NCBI RefSeq assembly: GCF_022538185.1
Contig: NZ_JAKYXC010000001.1
Location: 117,467-181,466 of the forward strand
Length of the DNA stretch: 64,000 nucleotides
Direction of reading: 5' to 3'
Origin: Microbacterium sp. CFH 31415
Lineage (GTDB): Bacteria; Actinomycetota; Actinomycetes; Actinomycetales; Microbacteriaceae
Shown one piece after another: positions 44,066 to 52,765 of this stretch (positions within the stretch are counted from its first letter, which is position 1; each line of letters opens with the position of its first letter). Position numbers and translations under genes: made by a program. Under the pieces are notes generated by a model. The model saw nothing but the letters and a program-made list of their open reading frames with translations, had not been told where the DNA came from and made no database searches.

Positions 44066-45223
44066 CTAGTCCGACGGCGGTGCGGCTTCCGAGGAGGTTG
44101 ACACGGGCCCGCGGTCTCGTCCGCTCGCCCGCCGGCCACGCACCGCTCGGACGATCAGCCATACGATCAGGCCGGCGACCGCCACGACGGCGAGCCACGG
44201 GATCAGGAAGCCGAGCGCGATCACGATCCCGTTGAGGGTTGCGACCAGTCCGTTCCATCCGGCGACCAGGCCGTCGGCGAAGCCCGCAGGATCCGCCTCG
44301 ACCGGCTCGACGACGGGGGAGAGCGTCACGGTGAGCGATGACATGGCGACCTGGCCCTCGAGCATCTCGAGCTGCTGCTGGTATGACTCCAACAGCGCCT
44401 GCCGTTCGGACAGCGCCGCCTCGGCGGCGATCAGGTCGGCGACGTTCGTCGCCTCGGCCATCAGGTCGATGAGGCGGTCGACGGATGCCTGGGCCGCATC
44501 GATGCGCGCGCGCAGGTCGACGGTCTGCTCGGTGACGTCCTGTCGGTTGATGGACGACGCCGTGACCTCGCCGACATCGGACAGCTCCTCGATGACCGCC
44601 GGCAGTTCACCGGACGGGACGCGGATGCTGATCCAGGCGCCGTCGGGAGTGTACGGGTAGGGCATCGTGTCGTATGCGATTCCGGTCTCGGGGTCCACCG
44701 GGTACGACGCGCCGTTCGTGCCGATGCTCATCGACTCCACGTAGCCGTCGTGGGCGACGGCGGAGTTGCCGATGGCCCGCGCCGCGACGGTCACGTCGTC
44801 GACCGAGACCGCGGCGGAGGCGGTCGTGACGATCTCGCGATCGGCGGTGGCGTCGTCGCCCATCACTGCGGCGCCGGGCTCGCTGGACACATCACCGCCG
44901 CCAGCGGTGCTCTCCTCGCTCGCGCCGCCCGCGTCGCCGTCGGTCTGGACGGCGGCGTCGGGGGCGACTGCGTAGTCGGCCGATCCGCCGCCCGCGCCCC
45001 CGACGAGGGGGACGACGCTCGGGGCGATGATCGCGGCGACCGCCACGATCGCGGCTGCGGCGCCTCCGGCCAGCCAGATCCGGCCGCGACGCGCGCGGCG
45101 CGTCTGCGTCGACGACCGTTCGCGGGCGATGTCGGCGAACAGGGCGTCTTCGAGCTCGTCGATCCGCTCGTCGCTCAGTGCGGGAAGCGCCACCGGCGCC
45201 CCCGTGGGGTGCTGGGTGCTCAT
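44066..45223 (-). CDS. DUF4349-type membrane protein, probable anti-sigma factor
   Basis: 385 residues: cytoplasmic N-terminus (1-48) with SDERIDELEDALFADIARER, a helix (~50-72), an exported domain with an acidic, Gly/Ala-rich linker (~80-130) then DUF4349 (~135-310) whose VDLRARIDAAQASVDRL..QQQLEML part is a coiled coil, and a C-terminal helix (~335-362) with a basic tail. Overlaps the ECF sigma gene by 4 bp, the standard sigma/anti-sigma layout; the anti-sigma role is inferred from this. Confidence 0.83.
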   Translation of the reverse strand: MSTQHPTGAPVALPALSDERIDELEDALFADIARERSSTQTRRARRGRIWLAGGAAAAIVAVAAIIAPSVVPLVGGAGGGSADYAVAPDAAVQTDGDAGGASEESTAGGGDVSSEPGAAVMGDDATADREIVTTASAAVSVDDVTVAARAIGNSAVAHDGYVESMSIGTNGASYPVDPETGIAYDTMPYPYTPDGAWISIRVPSGELPAVIEELSDVGEVTASSINRQDVTEQTVDLRARIDAAQASVDRLIDLMAEATNVADLIAAEAALSERQALLESYQQQLEMLEGQVAMSSLTVTLSPVVEPVEADPAGFADGLVAGWNGLVATLNGIVIALGFLIPWLAVVAVAGLIVWLIVRAVRGRRASGRDRGPVSTSSEAAPPSD

Positions 45224-45783
45224 GTGCTCTCCTTCACAACGGTCCGGAGACGCGTCCGGATGCGGGAGAGACGATTGCGCACGACGCCGTGGGCGACGCC
45301 GAGTTCATCGGCGGCGGCCTGATAGGCGTATCCCTCGGCCGCGCACAGACGGAAGATGTCGCGGTCGAGGGGGCTGAGCCCGGCGACCTCCTGCAGGATG
45401 CGATCGGCGAGGTCCGCGCCGATCACCTGCTCCTCGACGTCGACCGTCGCGGGGAGGGTCTCGTCGGCGGCAGCCGCGGTGTGCTCTCGATCCCGCTTCT
45501 GCCGGCGGATGCGGTTGGCCGCCTGGAAGCGGCACACCGTCGCCAGCCAGGGCAGGGGCGATTCGCCGGCCAGTTCGAGGCCGGGCAGCTTGCGCCACGC
45601 GACGAGGAACGTCTCCTGGGTGACGTCCTCGGCATCGGCCGCGTTGCCCACCAGCCCGTAGGCGAGCCAGTACACGGGTCGCACGTAGGCGCGGTAGAGC
45701 GAGCGGAAGGCGTGCTCGCTGCCTCCCGCCGCCTGCGCCACGAGCGCAGCGTCATCCCGCTCGGTGTCCTGTCGCATTCCCAT
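45220..45783 (-). CDS. ECF-type RNA polymerase sigma factor
   Basis: 187 residues. Region 2 (FRSLYRAYVRPVYWLAYGLVGNAADAEDVTQETFLVAWRKL) and region 4 (LSPLDRDIFRLCAAEGYAYQAAADELGVAHGVVRNRLSRIRTRLR) are intact. An alternative ATG at 45777 would shorten it by two residues. Forms an operon with the DUF4349 membrane protein, so probably answers to an envelope signal. Confidence 0.92.
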   Translation of the reverse strand: MGMRQDTERDDAALVAQAAGGSEHAFRSLYRAYVRPVYWLAYGLVGNAADAEDVTQETFLVAWRKLPGLELAGESPLPWLATVCRFQAANRIRRQKRDREHTAAAADETLPATVDVEEQVIGADLADRILQEVAGLSPLDRDIFRLCAAEGYAYQAAADELGVAHGVVRNRLSRIRTRLRTVVKEST

Positions 45784-45907
45784 CCTTCGCCCCGACGGCG
45801 CCGCCGCCGGGGGAGGCGACGTCGCGGAGCACCATTGTCTCTCACGGTGTCAGTGTCGGCGGGAAGCCGATCGTCTCGCGCGCGGGCGGCGCGGCATCCC
45901 GAGCCTG

Positions 45908-45913
45908 TATCCT
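45908..45913 (+). promoter_or_regulatory. -10 box (TATCCT) of terC leader
   Basis: TATCCT predicts transcription start at about 45920, exactly at the 5' end of the riboswitch stem. No convincing -35. Confidence 0.5.
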
Positions 45914-45920
45914 GATCGGG

Positions 45921-46022
45921 CGAGAGGGAGTATCCCGACAGCGCGCGTTCGTCATCACGGGTTCCGATCATGCAGCCCCGGACGCGTGCCACGACCGTCG
46001 ATGTCGTGGGGAGAGACTCTCG
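45921..46022 (+). ncRNA. Probable yybP-ykoY (manganese) riboswitch
   Basis: Closing stem CGAGAG/CTCTCG (45921-45926 with 46017-46022) followed by GGGAGTA, the conserved 5' element of this class; CGTCATCA and GCAGCCCCGG match the conserved inner segments; a 7-bp hairpin CCACGAC/GTCGTGG (45989-45995 with 46003-46009) forms one arm. Ends 41 nt before a TerC-family gene, the classic target. Match made by eye, not by covariance model. Confidence 0.68.
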
Positions 46023-46063
46023 GCCTTCCGCCGACCCCTCCGTATCTCCCTCGAAAGGCCTCA

Positions 46064-47134
46064 ATGGACCTCGAACTCCCGCTGTGGTTCGAAATCGGAT
46101 CGCTCGTGATCCTGTCGCTGATCCTCCTCGCCGACCTTCTGCTCATCCTCAAGCGGCCGCACATCCCTTCGACCCGCGAGTCGACGCTGTGGGTCGTGTT
46201 CTACGTGACCCTGGCGCTGATCTTCGCCGGGCTGATGTGGGTGTTCGCCGGTGCCGAGTACGCCGGGCAGTTCGTGGCCGGCTGGCTGACGGAGTACAGC
46301 CTCTCGATCGACAACCTGTTCGTCTTCGTGCTCATCATGAGCCAGTTCGCCGTGCCGCGCCGCTATCAGCAGGAGGTGCTGATGGTGGGAATCATCATCG
46401 CGCTCGTGCTCCGCGGCCTGTTCATCCTCGCCGGCGCCGCGATCATCGAGCAGTTCAGCTGGGTGTTCTACCTCTTCGGCGCGTTCCTCGTCTGGACGGC
46501 GTGGCGCCAGGCGTTCCCCGGCGGCGACCACGATGACGACGTCAAACAGGAGAACTTCATCGTGCGCCTGCTCCGACGCGCGATCGACATCAGCGACCAC
46601 TACGACGGTCCGAAGATCCGCACCGTCGTCGACGGCAAGAAGATGTTCACGCCGATGATCATCGTGTTCGCGGCGATCGGCGTCACCGACCTGCTGTTCG
46701 CGATCGATTCGATCCCCGCGATCTTCGGCATCACCCAGAGCGCCTTCATCGTCTTCACCGCGAACATCTTCGCGCTGATGGGCCTGCGGCAGCTCTACTT
46801 CCTGCTGGGCGATCTGCTCGATCGCCTGCGCTACCTCCACTACGGCATCGCCTTCATCCTCGCGTTCATCGGGGTGAAGCTCGTGTTCCACGCGATGCAT
46901 GTCAACGAGCTGCCGTTCATCAACAACGGCGAGCACATCGAGTGGGCGCCCGAGATCTCGACCTGGATGTCGCTCGGCGTCATCGTCGTGGCGATGGCCG
47001 TCGCGACGATCGCGAGCCTGGTCGCGTCGTCGCGCGAGAAGAAGGCGGCGACTCCGGATGCCGCGGCCGCCGCCGTCGCGGAGGAGAAGGGCACCCCGCC
47101 CGCCGTCGAGCAGCCGCACAGCGATCGGCACTGA
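46064..47134 (+). CDS. TerC-family integral membrane protein (Mn exporter type)
   Basis: 356 residues with about nine transmembrane helices and a low-complexity Ala/Glu tail (~325-356). Family motifs: EYSLSIDNLFVFVLIM (~78) and TDLLFAIDSIPAIFGITQ (~212), whose aspartates probably bind metal. AAAGG precedes the ATG. Relatives (Alx, MeeF/MeeY) export Mn2+, for example to load secreted enzymes; the riboswitch upstream agrees. Confidence 0.9.
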   Translation: MDLELPLWFEIGSLVILSLILLADLLLILKRPHIPSTRESTLWVVFYVTLALIFAGLMWVFAGAEYAGQFVAGWLTEYSLSIDNLFVFVLIMSQFAVPRRYQQEVLMVGIIIALVLRGLFILAGAAIIEQFSWVFYLFGAFLVWTAWRQAFPGGDHDDDVKQENFIVRLLRRAIDISDHYDGPKIRTVVDGKKMFTPMIIVFAAIGVTDLLFAIDSIPAIFGITQSAFIVFTANIFALMGLRQLYFLLGDLLDRLRYLHYGIAFILAFIGVKLVFHAMHVNELPFINNGEHIEWAPEISTWMSLGVIVVAMAVATIASLVASSREKKAATPDAAAAAVAEEKGTPPAVEQPHSDRH

Positions 47135-47209
47135 CACGAGCTCCGTGCCCGCGCACCGCGCACCCGTCACACGACGTCGAGCGCGGCGCGCCGGCGCCCG
47201 GGCGAGTGG

Positions 47210-47215
47210 TAGCCT
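47210..47215 (+). promoter_or_regulatory. -10 box (TAGCCT) of leu leader
   Basis: TAGCCT ends 7 nt before the GTG of the leader peptide at 47223; the mRNA probably begins at that codon. Confidence 0.55.
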
Positions 47216-47222
47216 GGGCCCC

Positions 47223-47273
47223 GTGCGGATCGCTCGCCTTCTCCTTAGCGGCCGCGACGAGTCCTCGTTCTAG
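47223..47273 (+). CDS. Leucine leader peptide upstream of leuCD
   Basis: 16-codon frame GTG..TAG encoding MRIARLLLSGRDESSF with three consecutive leucine codons (CTT CTC CTT), of which CTT is rare in this genome. It lies at the predicted transcription start of leuCD. Ribosome stalling on these codons when leucyl-tRNA is scarce is the inferred sensor. Confidence 0.72.
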   Translation: MRIARLLLSGRDESSF

Positions 47274-47336
47274 GCCTCCCTCGTCGCGGAGTTCGCCGCG
47301 GGCCCCCTTAGCGGACGCAGTCCCTTCCGAGGAGAA
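47239..47336 (+). promoter_or_regulatory. leuCD attenuator with alternative RNA structures
   Basis: A 10-bp stem pairs 47252-47261 (inside the leader peptide) with 47280-47289; 47285-47289 can instead pair with 47296-47300. The leucine codon stretch TTCTCCT (47239-47245) is the exact complement of the leuC ribosome site AGGAGAA (47330-47336). CTTAGCGG is repeated at 47244 and 47307. Together these suggest translational or transcriptional attenuation. Confidence 0.6.
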
Positions 47337-47342
47337 CAGAGC

Positions 47343-48833
47343 ATGAGCATTCCCGACGCATCCGGCATCCCCGATCGTCCTCGCACCCTGGCCGAGAAGG
47401 TCTGGGACGACCACCTGGTCGTCAAGGGCGAGGACGGACAGCCCGACCTCATCTACATCGACCTGCACCTCGTGCACGAGGTCACCAGCCCGCAGGCGTT
47501 CGACGGCCTGCGCGCAGAGGGGCGGCCCGTGCGCCGTCTCGACCTGACGATCGCGACCGAGGACCACAACACCCCGACGCTCGACATCGACAAGCCGATC
47601 GCCGACCTGACCAGCCGCACGCAGATCGAGACGCTGCGCCGAAACGCCGACGAATTCGGCGTCCGGCTGCACTCGCTCGGCGACAAGGAGCAGGGCATCG
47701 TCCACGTCGTCGGGCCTCAGCTCGGCCTGACCATGCCCGGCATCACGGTCGTGTGCGGTGACAGTCACACCAGCACGCACGGCGCCTTCGGGGCCATGGC
47801 CTTCGGCATCGGCACGAGCGAGGTCGAGCACGTCATGGCGACCCAGACACTGCCGCTGAAGCCTTTCAAGACGATGGCGATCACCGTCGAGGGCGAGCTG
47901 AAGCCAGGCGTCACCGCGAAGGACATCATCCTGGCGATCATCGCCAAGATCGGCGCGAACGGCGGTCAGGGCTACGTGCTCGAGTTCCGCGGCAGCGCGA
48001 TCCGCTCCCTCTCGATGGAGGGGCGCATGACGATGTGCAACATGTCGATCGAGGCCGGCGCGCGCGCCGGCATGATCGCACCCGACGAGACCACCTTCGA
48101 ATACGTCAAGGGGCGCCCCCATGCCCCGCAGGGCGAGGACTGGGACGACGCCGTCGCGTACTGGCGCACTCTGCCCAGCGACGAGGGCGCCGTCTACGAC
48201 GCCGAGGTGTACCTCGACGCGACCGAACTCGAGCCGTTCGTCACCTGGGGAACCAACCCGGGGCAGGGCGTCTCGCTCTCCGGGGCAGTGCCGTCGCCGT
48301 CGGACATCGCCGACTCGAACGAGCGCGCCGCCGCCGAGCGGGCGCTGGAGTACATGGACCTCGCGCCGGGCACACCGATGAAGGATGTCGCCGTCGACGC
48401 CGTCTTCATGGGGTCGTGCACCAACAGCCGCATCGAAGACCTCCGCGCGTTCGCCTCCGTCGTCCGCGGCCGCACCAAGGCCGAGGGCGTGCGTGTCATG
48501 GTGGTTCCTGGCTCGGCCCGCGTGCGGCTCGAGGCCGAAGCCGAGGGCCTCGACAAGGTGTTCACCGACTTCGGCGCGGAGTGGCGCTTCGCGGGCTGCT
48601 CGATGTGCCTCGGCATGAACCCCGACCAGCTGGCGCCGGGCGAGAGGTGCGCCTCGACGAGCAACCGGAACTTCGAAGGGCGCCAGGGCAAGGGCGGCCG
48701 CACGCACCTGGTGTCGCCGCTCGTCGCCGCCGCCACGGCGGTGCGGGGCACGCTGTCGAGCCCGAGCGACCTGGATCCCGTTCCGGCCGGGTCCGCCGTC
48801 GGATCGCCGGCGACGGCAGGAGCGGAGGCCTGA
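47343..48833 (+). CDS. leuC: 3-isopropylmalate dehydratase large subunit
   Basis: 496 residues, aconitase family; with LeuD isomerises 2- to 3-isopropylmalate. [4Fe-4S] cysteines lie in [11 protein letters not shown] and [34 protein letters not shown] is the family signature. GAGGAGA precedes the ATG. leuD follows after 1 nt. Confidence 0.97.
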   Translation: MSIPDASGIPDRPRTLAEKVWDDHLVVKGEDGQPDLIYIDLHLVHEVTSPQAFDGLRAEGRPVRRLDLTIATEDHNTPTLDIDKPIADLTSRTQIETLRRNADEFGVRLHSLGDKEQGIVHVVGPQLGLTMPGITVVCGDSHTSTHGAFGAMAFGIGTSEVEHVMATQTLPLKPFKTMAITVEGELKPGVTAKDIILAIIAKIGANGGQGYVLEFRGSAIRSLSMEGRMTMCNMSIEAGARAGMIAPDETTFEYVKGRPHAPQGEDWDDAVAYWRTLPSDEGAVYDAEVYLDATELEPFVTWGTNPGQGVSLSGAVPSPSDIADSNERAAAERALEYMDLAPGTPMKDVAVDAVFMGSCTNSRIEDLRAFASVVRGRTKAEGVRVMVVPGSARVRLEAEAEGLDKVFTDFGAEWRFAGCSMCLGMNPDQLAPGERCASTSNRNFEGRQGKGGRTHLVSPLVAAATAVRGTLSSPSDLDPVPAGSAVGSPATAGAEA

Positions 48834-48834
48834 C

Positions 48835-49431
48835 ATGGAGAAGTTCACCACGCACACCGGTATCGCCGCTCCGCTGCGCCGATCGGCGGTCGACACCGAC
48901 CAGATCATCCCCGCCGTCTACCTCAAGCGCGTCACCAAGACGGGCTTCGAGGACGCCCTGTTCGCCAGTTGGCGCCAGGACCCCGAGTTCGTGCTCAACC
49001 AGCCCGCGTACGACGGCGCGAGCGTGCTCGTCGCCGGACCCGACTTCGGCACCGGCTCCAGCCGCGAGCACGCCGTGTGGGCGCTGCGCGACTACGGATT
49101 CCGGGTGGTGCTGAGTCCTCGGTTCGCCGACATCTTCCGCGGCAACGCCGGCAAGCAGGGCCTCGTCGCCGGCGTCATCGACGAGGCGGACCTCGAGCGC
49201 GTCTGGAACGCCATCGAGGCCCAGCCCGGCATCTCGATGACGGTCGACCTCGAGGCCCGTCGCGCGTCGATCGGCGATCTCCAGATTGCTTTCGACATCG
49301 ACGATTACACTAGGTGGCGGCTTCTCGAAGGGCTCGACGACATCGGGCTCACGCTGCGCAACGAAGACAGGATCGCGCAGTTCGAGGCTCGCCGCGAGGC
49401 ATGGCGGCCGCGGACGCTCCCCGTTCCGTAA
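48835..49431 (+). CDS. leuD: 3-isopropylmalate dehydratase small subunit
   Basis: 198 residues, swivelling aconitase domain. [18 protein letters not shown] near residue 17 and [15 protein letters not shown] (~62) are the substrate-binding motifs. Coupled to leuC. The last gene likely under the leader-peptide control before murA, 71 nt downstream. Confidence 0.96.
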   Translation: MEKFTTHTGIAAPLRRSAVDTDQIIPAVYLKRVTKTGFEDALFASWRQDPEFVLNQPAYDGASVLVAGPDFGTGSSREHAVWALRDYGFRVVLSPRFADIFRGNAGKQGLVAGVIDEADLERVWNAIEAQPGISMTVDLEARRASIGDLQIAFDIDDYTRWRLLEGLDDIGLTLRNEDRIAQFEARREAWRPRTLPVP

Positions 49432-49502
49432 GCCAGGGCACGCGCCCCACCCGGGCGCGTGATCCGCTCCGCCCCCTCCAAGACACAAGTGAGGTCCACC
49501 GG

Positions 49503-50870
49503 ATGAAGTCCGCTCTCAGCGTTACGCCCACCACCCCCGAAGGCGAGGAACCAGCCGGTGAGGTCCTCGCGATCCGCGGTGGGCGTCCGCTGACCGGACG
49601 CGTCGAGGTGAAGGGTGCGAAGAACCTCGTCACGAAGGCGATGGTGGCGGCGCTGCTGGGCGGCACGAACAGCGTGCTGCGCGACGTCCCCGACATCAGC
49701 GACGTCCAGGTCGTCCGCTCGCTGCTCGAGGTCCACGGCGTCCACGTCTGGGACGGCGAGGAGGAGGGCACGCTCCACTTCGACCCGAGCGGGGCCGTTT
49801 CGGCGCACTTCGAGGCGATCGACGCGCACGCCGGGGCATCCCGCATCCCGATCCTGTTCTGCGGCCCGCTCCTGCACCTGCTGGGCGAGGCGCTCATCCC
49901 CGACCTCGGCGGGTGCCGCATCGGCGACCGTCCGATCAACTTCCACATGGACGCGCTTCGCGCGTTCGGCGCGGTCGTCGACAAGAGCTACGAGGGCATC
50001 CGGATCACGGCGCCGGACGGCCTCCACGGGGCGGACATCGAGCTGCCGTACCCGAGCGTCGGTGCGACCGAGCAGGTCCTGCTCACGGCGGTGAAGGCCA
50101 AGGGCACGACCGAGCTGCGCAATGCGGCCATCGAGCCCGAGATCATGGACCTGATCGCGGTCCTGCAGAAGATGGGCGCGATCATCTCGTACGAGCCCAA
50201 CCGCGTCATCCTCATCGAGGGTGTCGACGAGCTGCGCGGCTACGACCACCGGGCGATCTTCGATCGCAACGAGGCGGCGTCATGGGCATGCGCGGCCCTC
50301 GCAACCGACGGCGACATCTTCGTCGGCGGCGCCAAGCAGCAGGAGATGCTGACCTTCCTCAACGTGTTCCGCAAGGCCGGCGGCTGGTTCGACGTGCACG
50401 AGGACGGGATCCAGTTCCGGCGTGGCGGGGCTCTCAAGCCCGTGGTCGTCGAGACCGACGTGCACCCCGGATTCATGACCGACTGGCAGCAGCCGCTCAT
50501 CGTCGCCCTCACGCAGGCGGAGGGCGTCTCGACGGTCCACGAGACCGTGTACGAGAACCGGCTCGGCTTCACGCAGGCCCTCGTGCAGATGGGCGCCGAC
50601 ATCGTCGTCCACCCGCACGGCATCGACGCCCCCCACCGCCGCGTGCCGCGCCGCGAGCTGGAGCAGGCCGCCGTCATCAGCGGACCGACCCCGCTGCACG
50701 GCGCCGACGTCGTCGTCCCCGACCTCCGCGGCGGCTACAGCTACGTCATCGCCGCCCTCGCGGCCGAGGGCGAGTCCGTCGTCCGCAACGTCGGGATCAT
50801 CCGCCGCGGTTACGAGAAGTTCCTGACGAAGCTCGGAACCCTCGGCGCCGACTTCGACGTCATCGGATAG
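49503..50870 (+). CDS. murA: UDP-N-acetylglucosamine 1-carboxyvinyltransferase
   Basis: First committed step of peptidoglycan precursor synthesis, adding enolpyruvate from PEP. 455 residues. KGAKNLVTKAMVAALL near the N-terminus; catalytic cysteine C138 in GGCRIGDRPIN, so fosfomycin-sensitive type rather than the Asp variant. Short extra N-terminal segment (~20 residues) before the conserved fold. GAGG about 10 nt upstream. Confidence 0.95.
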   Translation: MKSALSVTPTTPEGEEPAGEVLAIRGGRPLTGRVEVKGAKNLVTKAMVAALLGGTNSVLRDVPDISDVQVVRSLLEVHGVHVWDGEEEGTLHFDPSGAVSAHFEAIDAHAGASRIPILFCGPLLHLLGEALIPDLGGCRIGDRPINFHMDALRAFGAVVDKSYEGIRITAPDGLHGADIELPYPSVGATEQVLLTAVKAKGTTELRNAAIEPEIMDLIAVLQKMGAIISYEPNRVILIEGVDELRGYDHRAIFDRNEAASWACAALATDGDIFVGGAKQQEMLTFLNVFRKAGGWFDVHEDGIQFRRGGALKPVVVETDVHPGFMTDWQQPLIVALTQAEGVSTVHETVYENRLGFTQALVQMGADIVVHPHGIDAPHRRVPRRELEQAAVISGPTPLHGADVVVPDLRGGYSYVIAALAAEGESVVRNVGIIRRGYEKFLTKLGTLGADFDVIG

Positions 50871-50874
50871 TCCC

Positions 50875-51639
50875 TTGTCGCCCTCGTCACCGATGCCGCC
50901 GGCGTCCCGCGAGAAGACGCGTCCGAGCGTCTTCTGGCCGCTCGCCGCTATCGCCGCCCCGCTCATCGCGCTGATGTTCAAGCTCGAGATACAGGGCGCT
51001 GAGAAGCTCCCTCGCGAAGGCGCGTACGTGCTCGCGCCGAACCACTACTCCGAAGCGGATCCGCTGGCCGTGGCCCTGGCCGTCTGGAAGGCCGGCCGCG
51101 CGCCGCGCTTCATGGCGAAGGAGAGCCTCTTCCGGGTTCCCGTGCTCGGCGCGGTCCTGCGCGCGACGGGCATGGTCCCTGTCGCCCGGGCGTCGTCCGC
51201 GGCATCCGCTCGACAGACGCTCGAGACCTCCGAGACGCTCGTCCGTCTCGGGCGCGGCGTGATCGTGTACCCCGAAGGCACGCTGACCCGTGAGCCCGAT
51301 CTGTGGCCGATGCGCGGGAAGACGGGCGCCGTGCGGTTGGCACTGGCCGATGACATCCCGGTGATCCCGATGGCGCACTGGGGCGTGCAGCAGGTCATGC
51401 CGAGGTACGGCAAGCTGAAGGTGTGGCCGCTCCGACGACGCGTGCGGGTGCTCTTCGGCGACCCGGTCGACCTGACCGCGTATCAGGCAGAGGGCCCGGT
51501 GAACCTCGCGGGCGCGACCGACAGGGTGATGGCCGACATCGCCGAGCTCCTCGCGCAGCTGCGCGGCGAGTCCGCTCCCGCGGAGCGCTGGAACCCGGCA
51601 GATCACGGTCAGAAGGAGACGGGACGCCTTGAGCCGTAG
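50875..51639 (+). CDS. 1-acyl-sn-glycerol-3-phosphate acyltransferase (PlsC-like)
   Basis: 254 residues from TTG 50875 (or 248 from ATG 50893; neither has a good ribosome site). PlsC motifs: NHYSEADP (HX4D) near residue 56, MAKESLFRVPVLG, and YPEGTLTRE. Adds the second acyl chain in phosphatidic acid synthesis. Overlaps gpsA, which makes the glycerol-3-phosphate, so the two are functionally linked. Confidence 0.9.
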   Translation: MSPSSPMPPASREKTRPSVFWPLAAIAAPLIALMFKLEIQGAEKLPREGAYVLAPNHYSEADPLAVALAVWKAGRAPRFMAKESLFRVPVLGAVLRATGMVPVARASSAASARQTLETSETLVRLGRGVIVYPEGTLTREPDLWPMRGKTGAVRLALADDIPVIPMAHWGVQQVMPRYGKLKVWPLRRRVRVLFGDPVDLTAYQAEGPVNLAGATDRVMADIAELLAQLRGESAPAERWNPADHGQKETGRLEP

Positions 51640-52765
51640 ACAGGATGCTGCACGCCCGCGCGTCACCGTGATCGGAGCGGGGAGCTGGGGCACGACGTTC
51701 GGCAAGATCCTCGCCGACGGAGGGGCCCACGTCACGATGTGGGCGCGTCGCCCCGAGCTTGCCAGCGAGATCCAGGAAGCCAAGCGCAACAGCGAGTACC
51801 TGCCCGGCATCAACCTGCCGCGCACCATGACGGCGACGCATCATCTGTCGGAGGCCCTCGACGGCGCGGATCAGGTGTACCTCTCGATCCCGAGCCAGGC
51901 GGTGCGCCAGAACCTCAAGGCGGTGCGCCCCCTCGTGTCGCGCACCGAGGTGCCGATCGTCTCGCTCATGAAGGGCGTGGAGCGGCGCACCGGGCTGCGC
52001 ATGAGCCAGGTGATCGAACAGGAGCTGCACTGCGACCCCGCCCGCATCGCGGTGGCGTCCGGGCCGAACCTCGCCCTCGAGATCGCACGCGAGCAGCCGA
52101 CGGCCGCCGTCATATCGTCGACGAGCCAGGAGACCGCCGACGCGGTCGCGCGCCGCGCCCGCAACGGCTACTTCCGCACGTTCGTGAACACCGACGTGAT
52201 CGGCACCGAGTTCGGCGGTGTGCTGAAGAACCTCATCGCCGTCGCGATCGGCATCGTCGACGGCGTGGGCTACGGCGAGAACACCAAGGCGTCGATCATC
52301 ACGCGCGGCCTCGTCGAGATGACCGACTTCGCGGTGGCCTTCGGCGCGCACCCCGAGACGCTGCAGGGCCTCGCCGGACTCGGCGACCTCATCGCGACAT
52401 GCCAGTCGCCCCTCAGCCGCAACAACACCGCCGGGCGCCTGCTCGGTCAGGGCTATCGCTTCGACGACGTCGTGAAGCAGATGAACCAGACGGCCGAGGG
52501 CCTCGCCTCCGTGGCGCCCATCCTCCAGCTCGCACGAGAGGTCGGCGTCGACATGCCGATCGTCGAGCAGGTCAAGATGGTCCTCGATGGCACGATGAAC
52601 CCGCGCGACATCGCGCCGCATCTCACGACGGACGACGACACCCCCAAGGGCGAGAGGACTCAGAATGGACAGGCCGGCGGTGGCGGTGCTCTTTGGCGGT
52701 CGATCCAGCGAGCACTCGATCAGTTCCGCAACGGCGGGCGGGGTGCTGCGGGCGATCGATCGTGA
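51629..52765 (+). CDS. gpsA: Glycerol-3-phosphate dehydrogenase [NAD(P)+]
   Basis: 378 residues from TTG 51629. VIGAGSWGTTFGKIL is the NAD-binding motif; FGGVLKNLIAVAIGIVDG and GLGDLIATCQSPLSRN hold the catalytic Lys and substrate residues. The conserved enzyme ends near residue ~335; the last ~34 residues (NGQAGGGGALWRSIQ...) read through the start of ddl in another frame, a 101-bp overlap, unusual for the family. Confidence 0.94.
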   Translation: MSRRQDAARPRVTVIGAGSWGTTFGKILADGGAHVTMWARRPELASEIQEAKRNSEYLPGINLPRTMTATHHLSEALDGADQVYLSIPSQAVRQNLKAVRPLVSRTEVPIVSLMKGVERRTGLRMSQVIEQELHCDPARIAVASGPNLALEIAREQPTAAVISSTSQETADAVARRARNGYFRTFVNTDVIGTEFGGVLKNLIAVAIGIVDGVGYGENTKASIITRGLVEMTDFAVAFGAHPETLQGLAGLGDLIATCQSPLSRNNTAGRLLGQGYRFDDVVKQMNQTAEGLASVAPILQLAREVGVDMPIVEQVKMVLDGTMNPRDIAPHLTTDDDTPKGERTQNGQAGGGGALWRSIQRALDQFRNGGRGAAGDRS

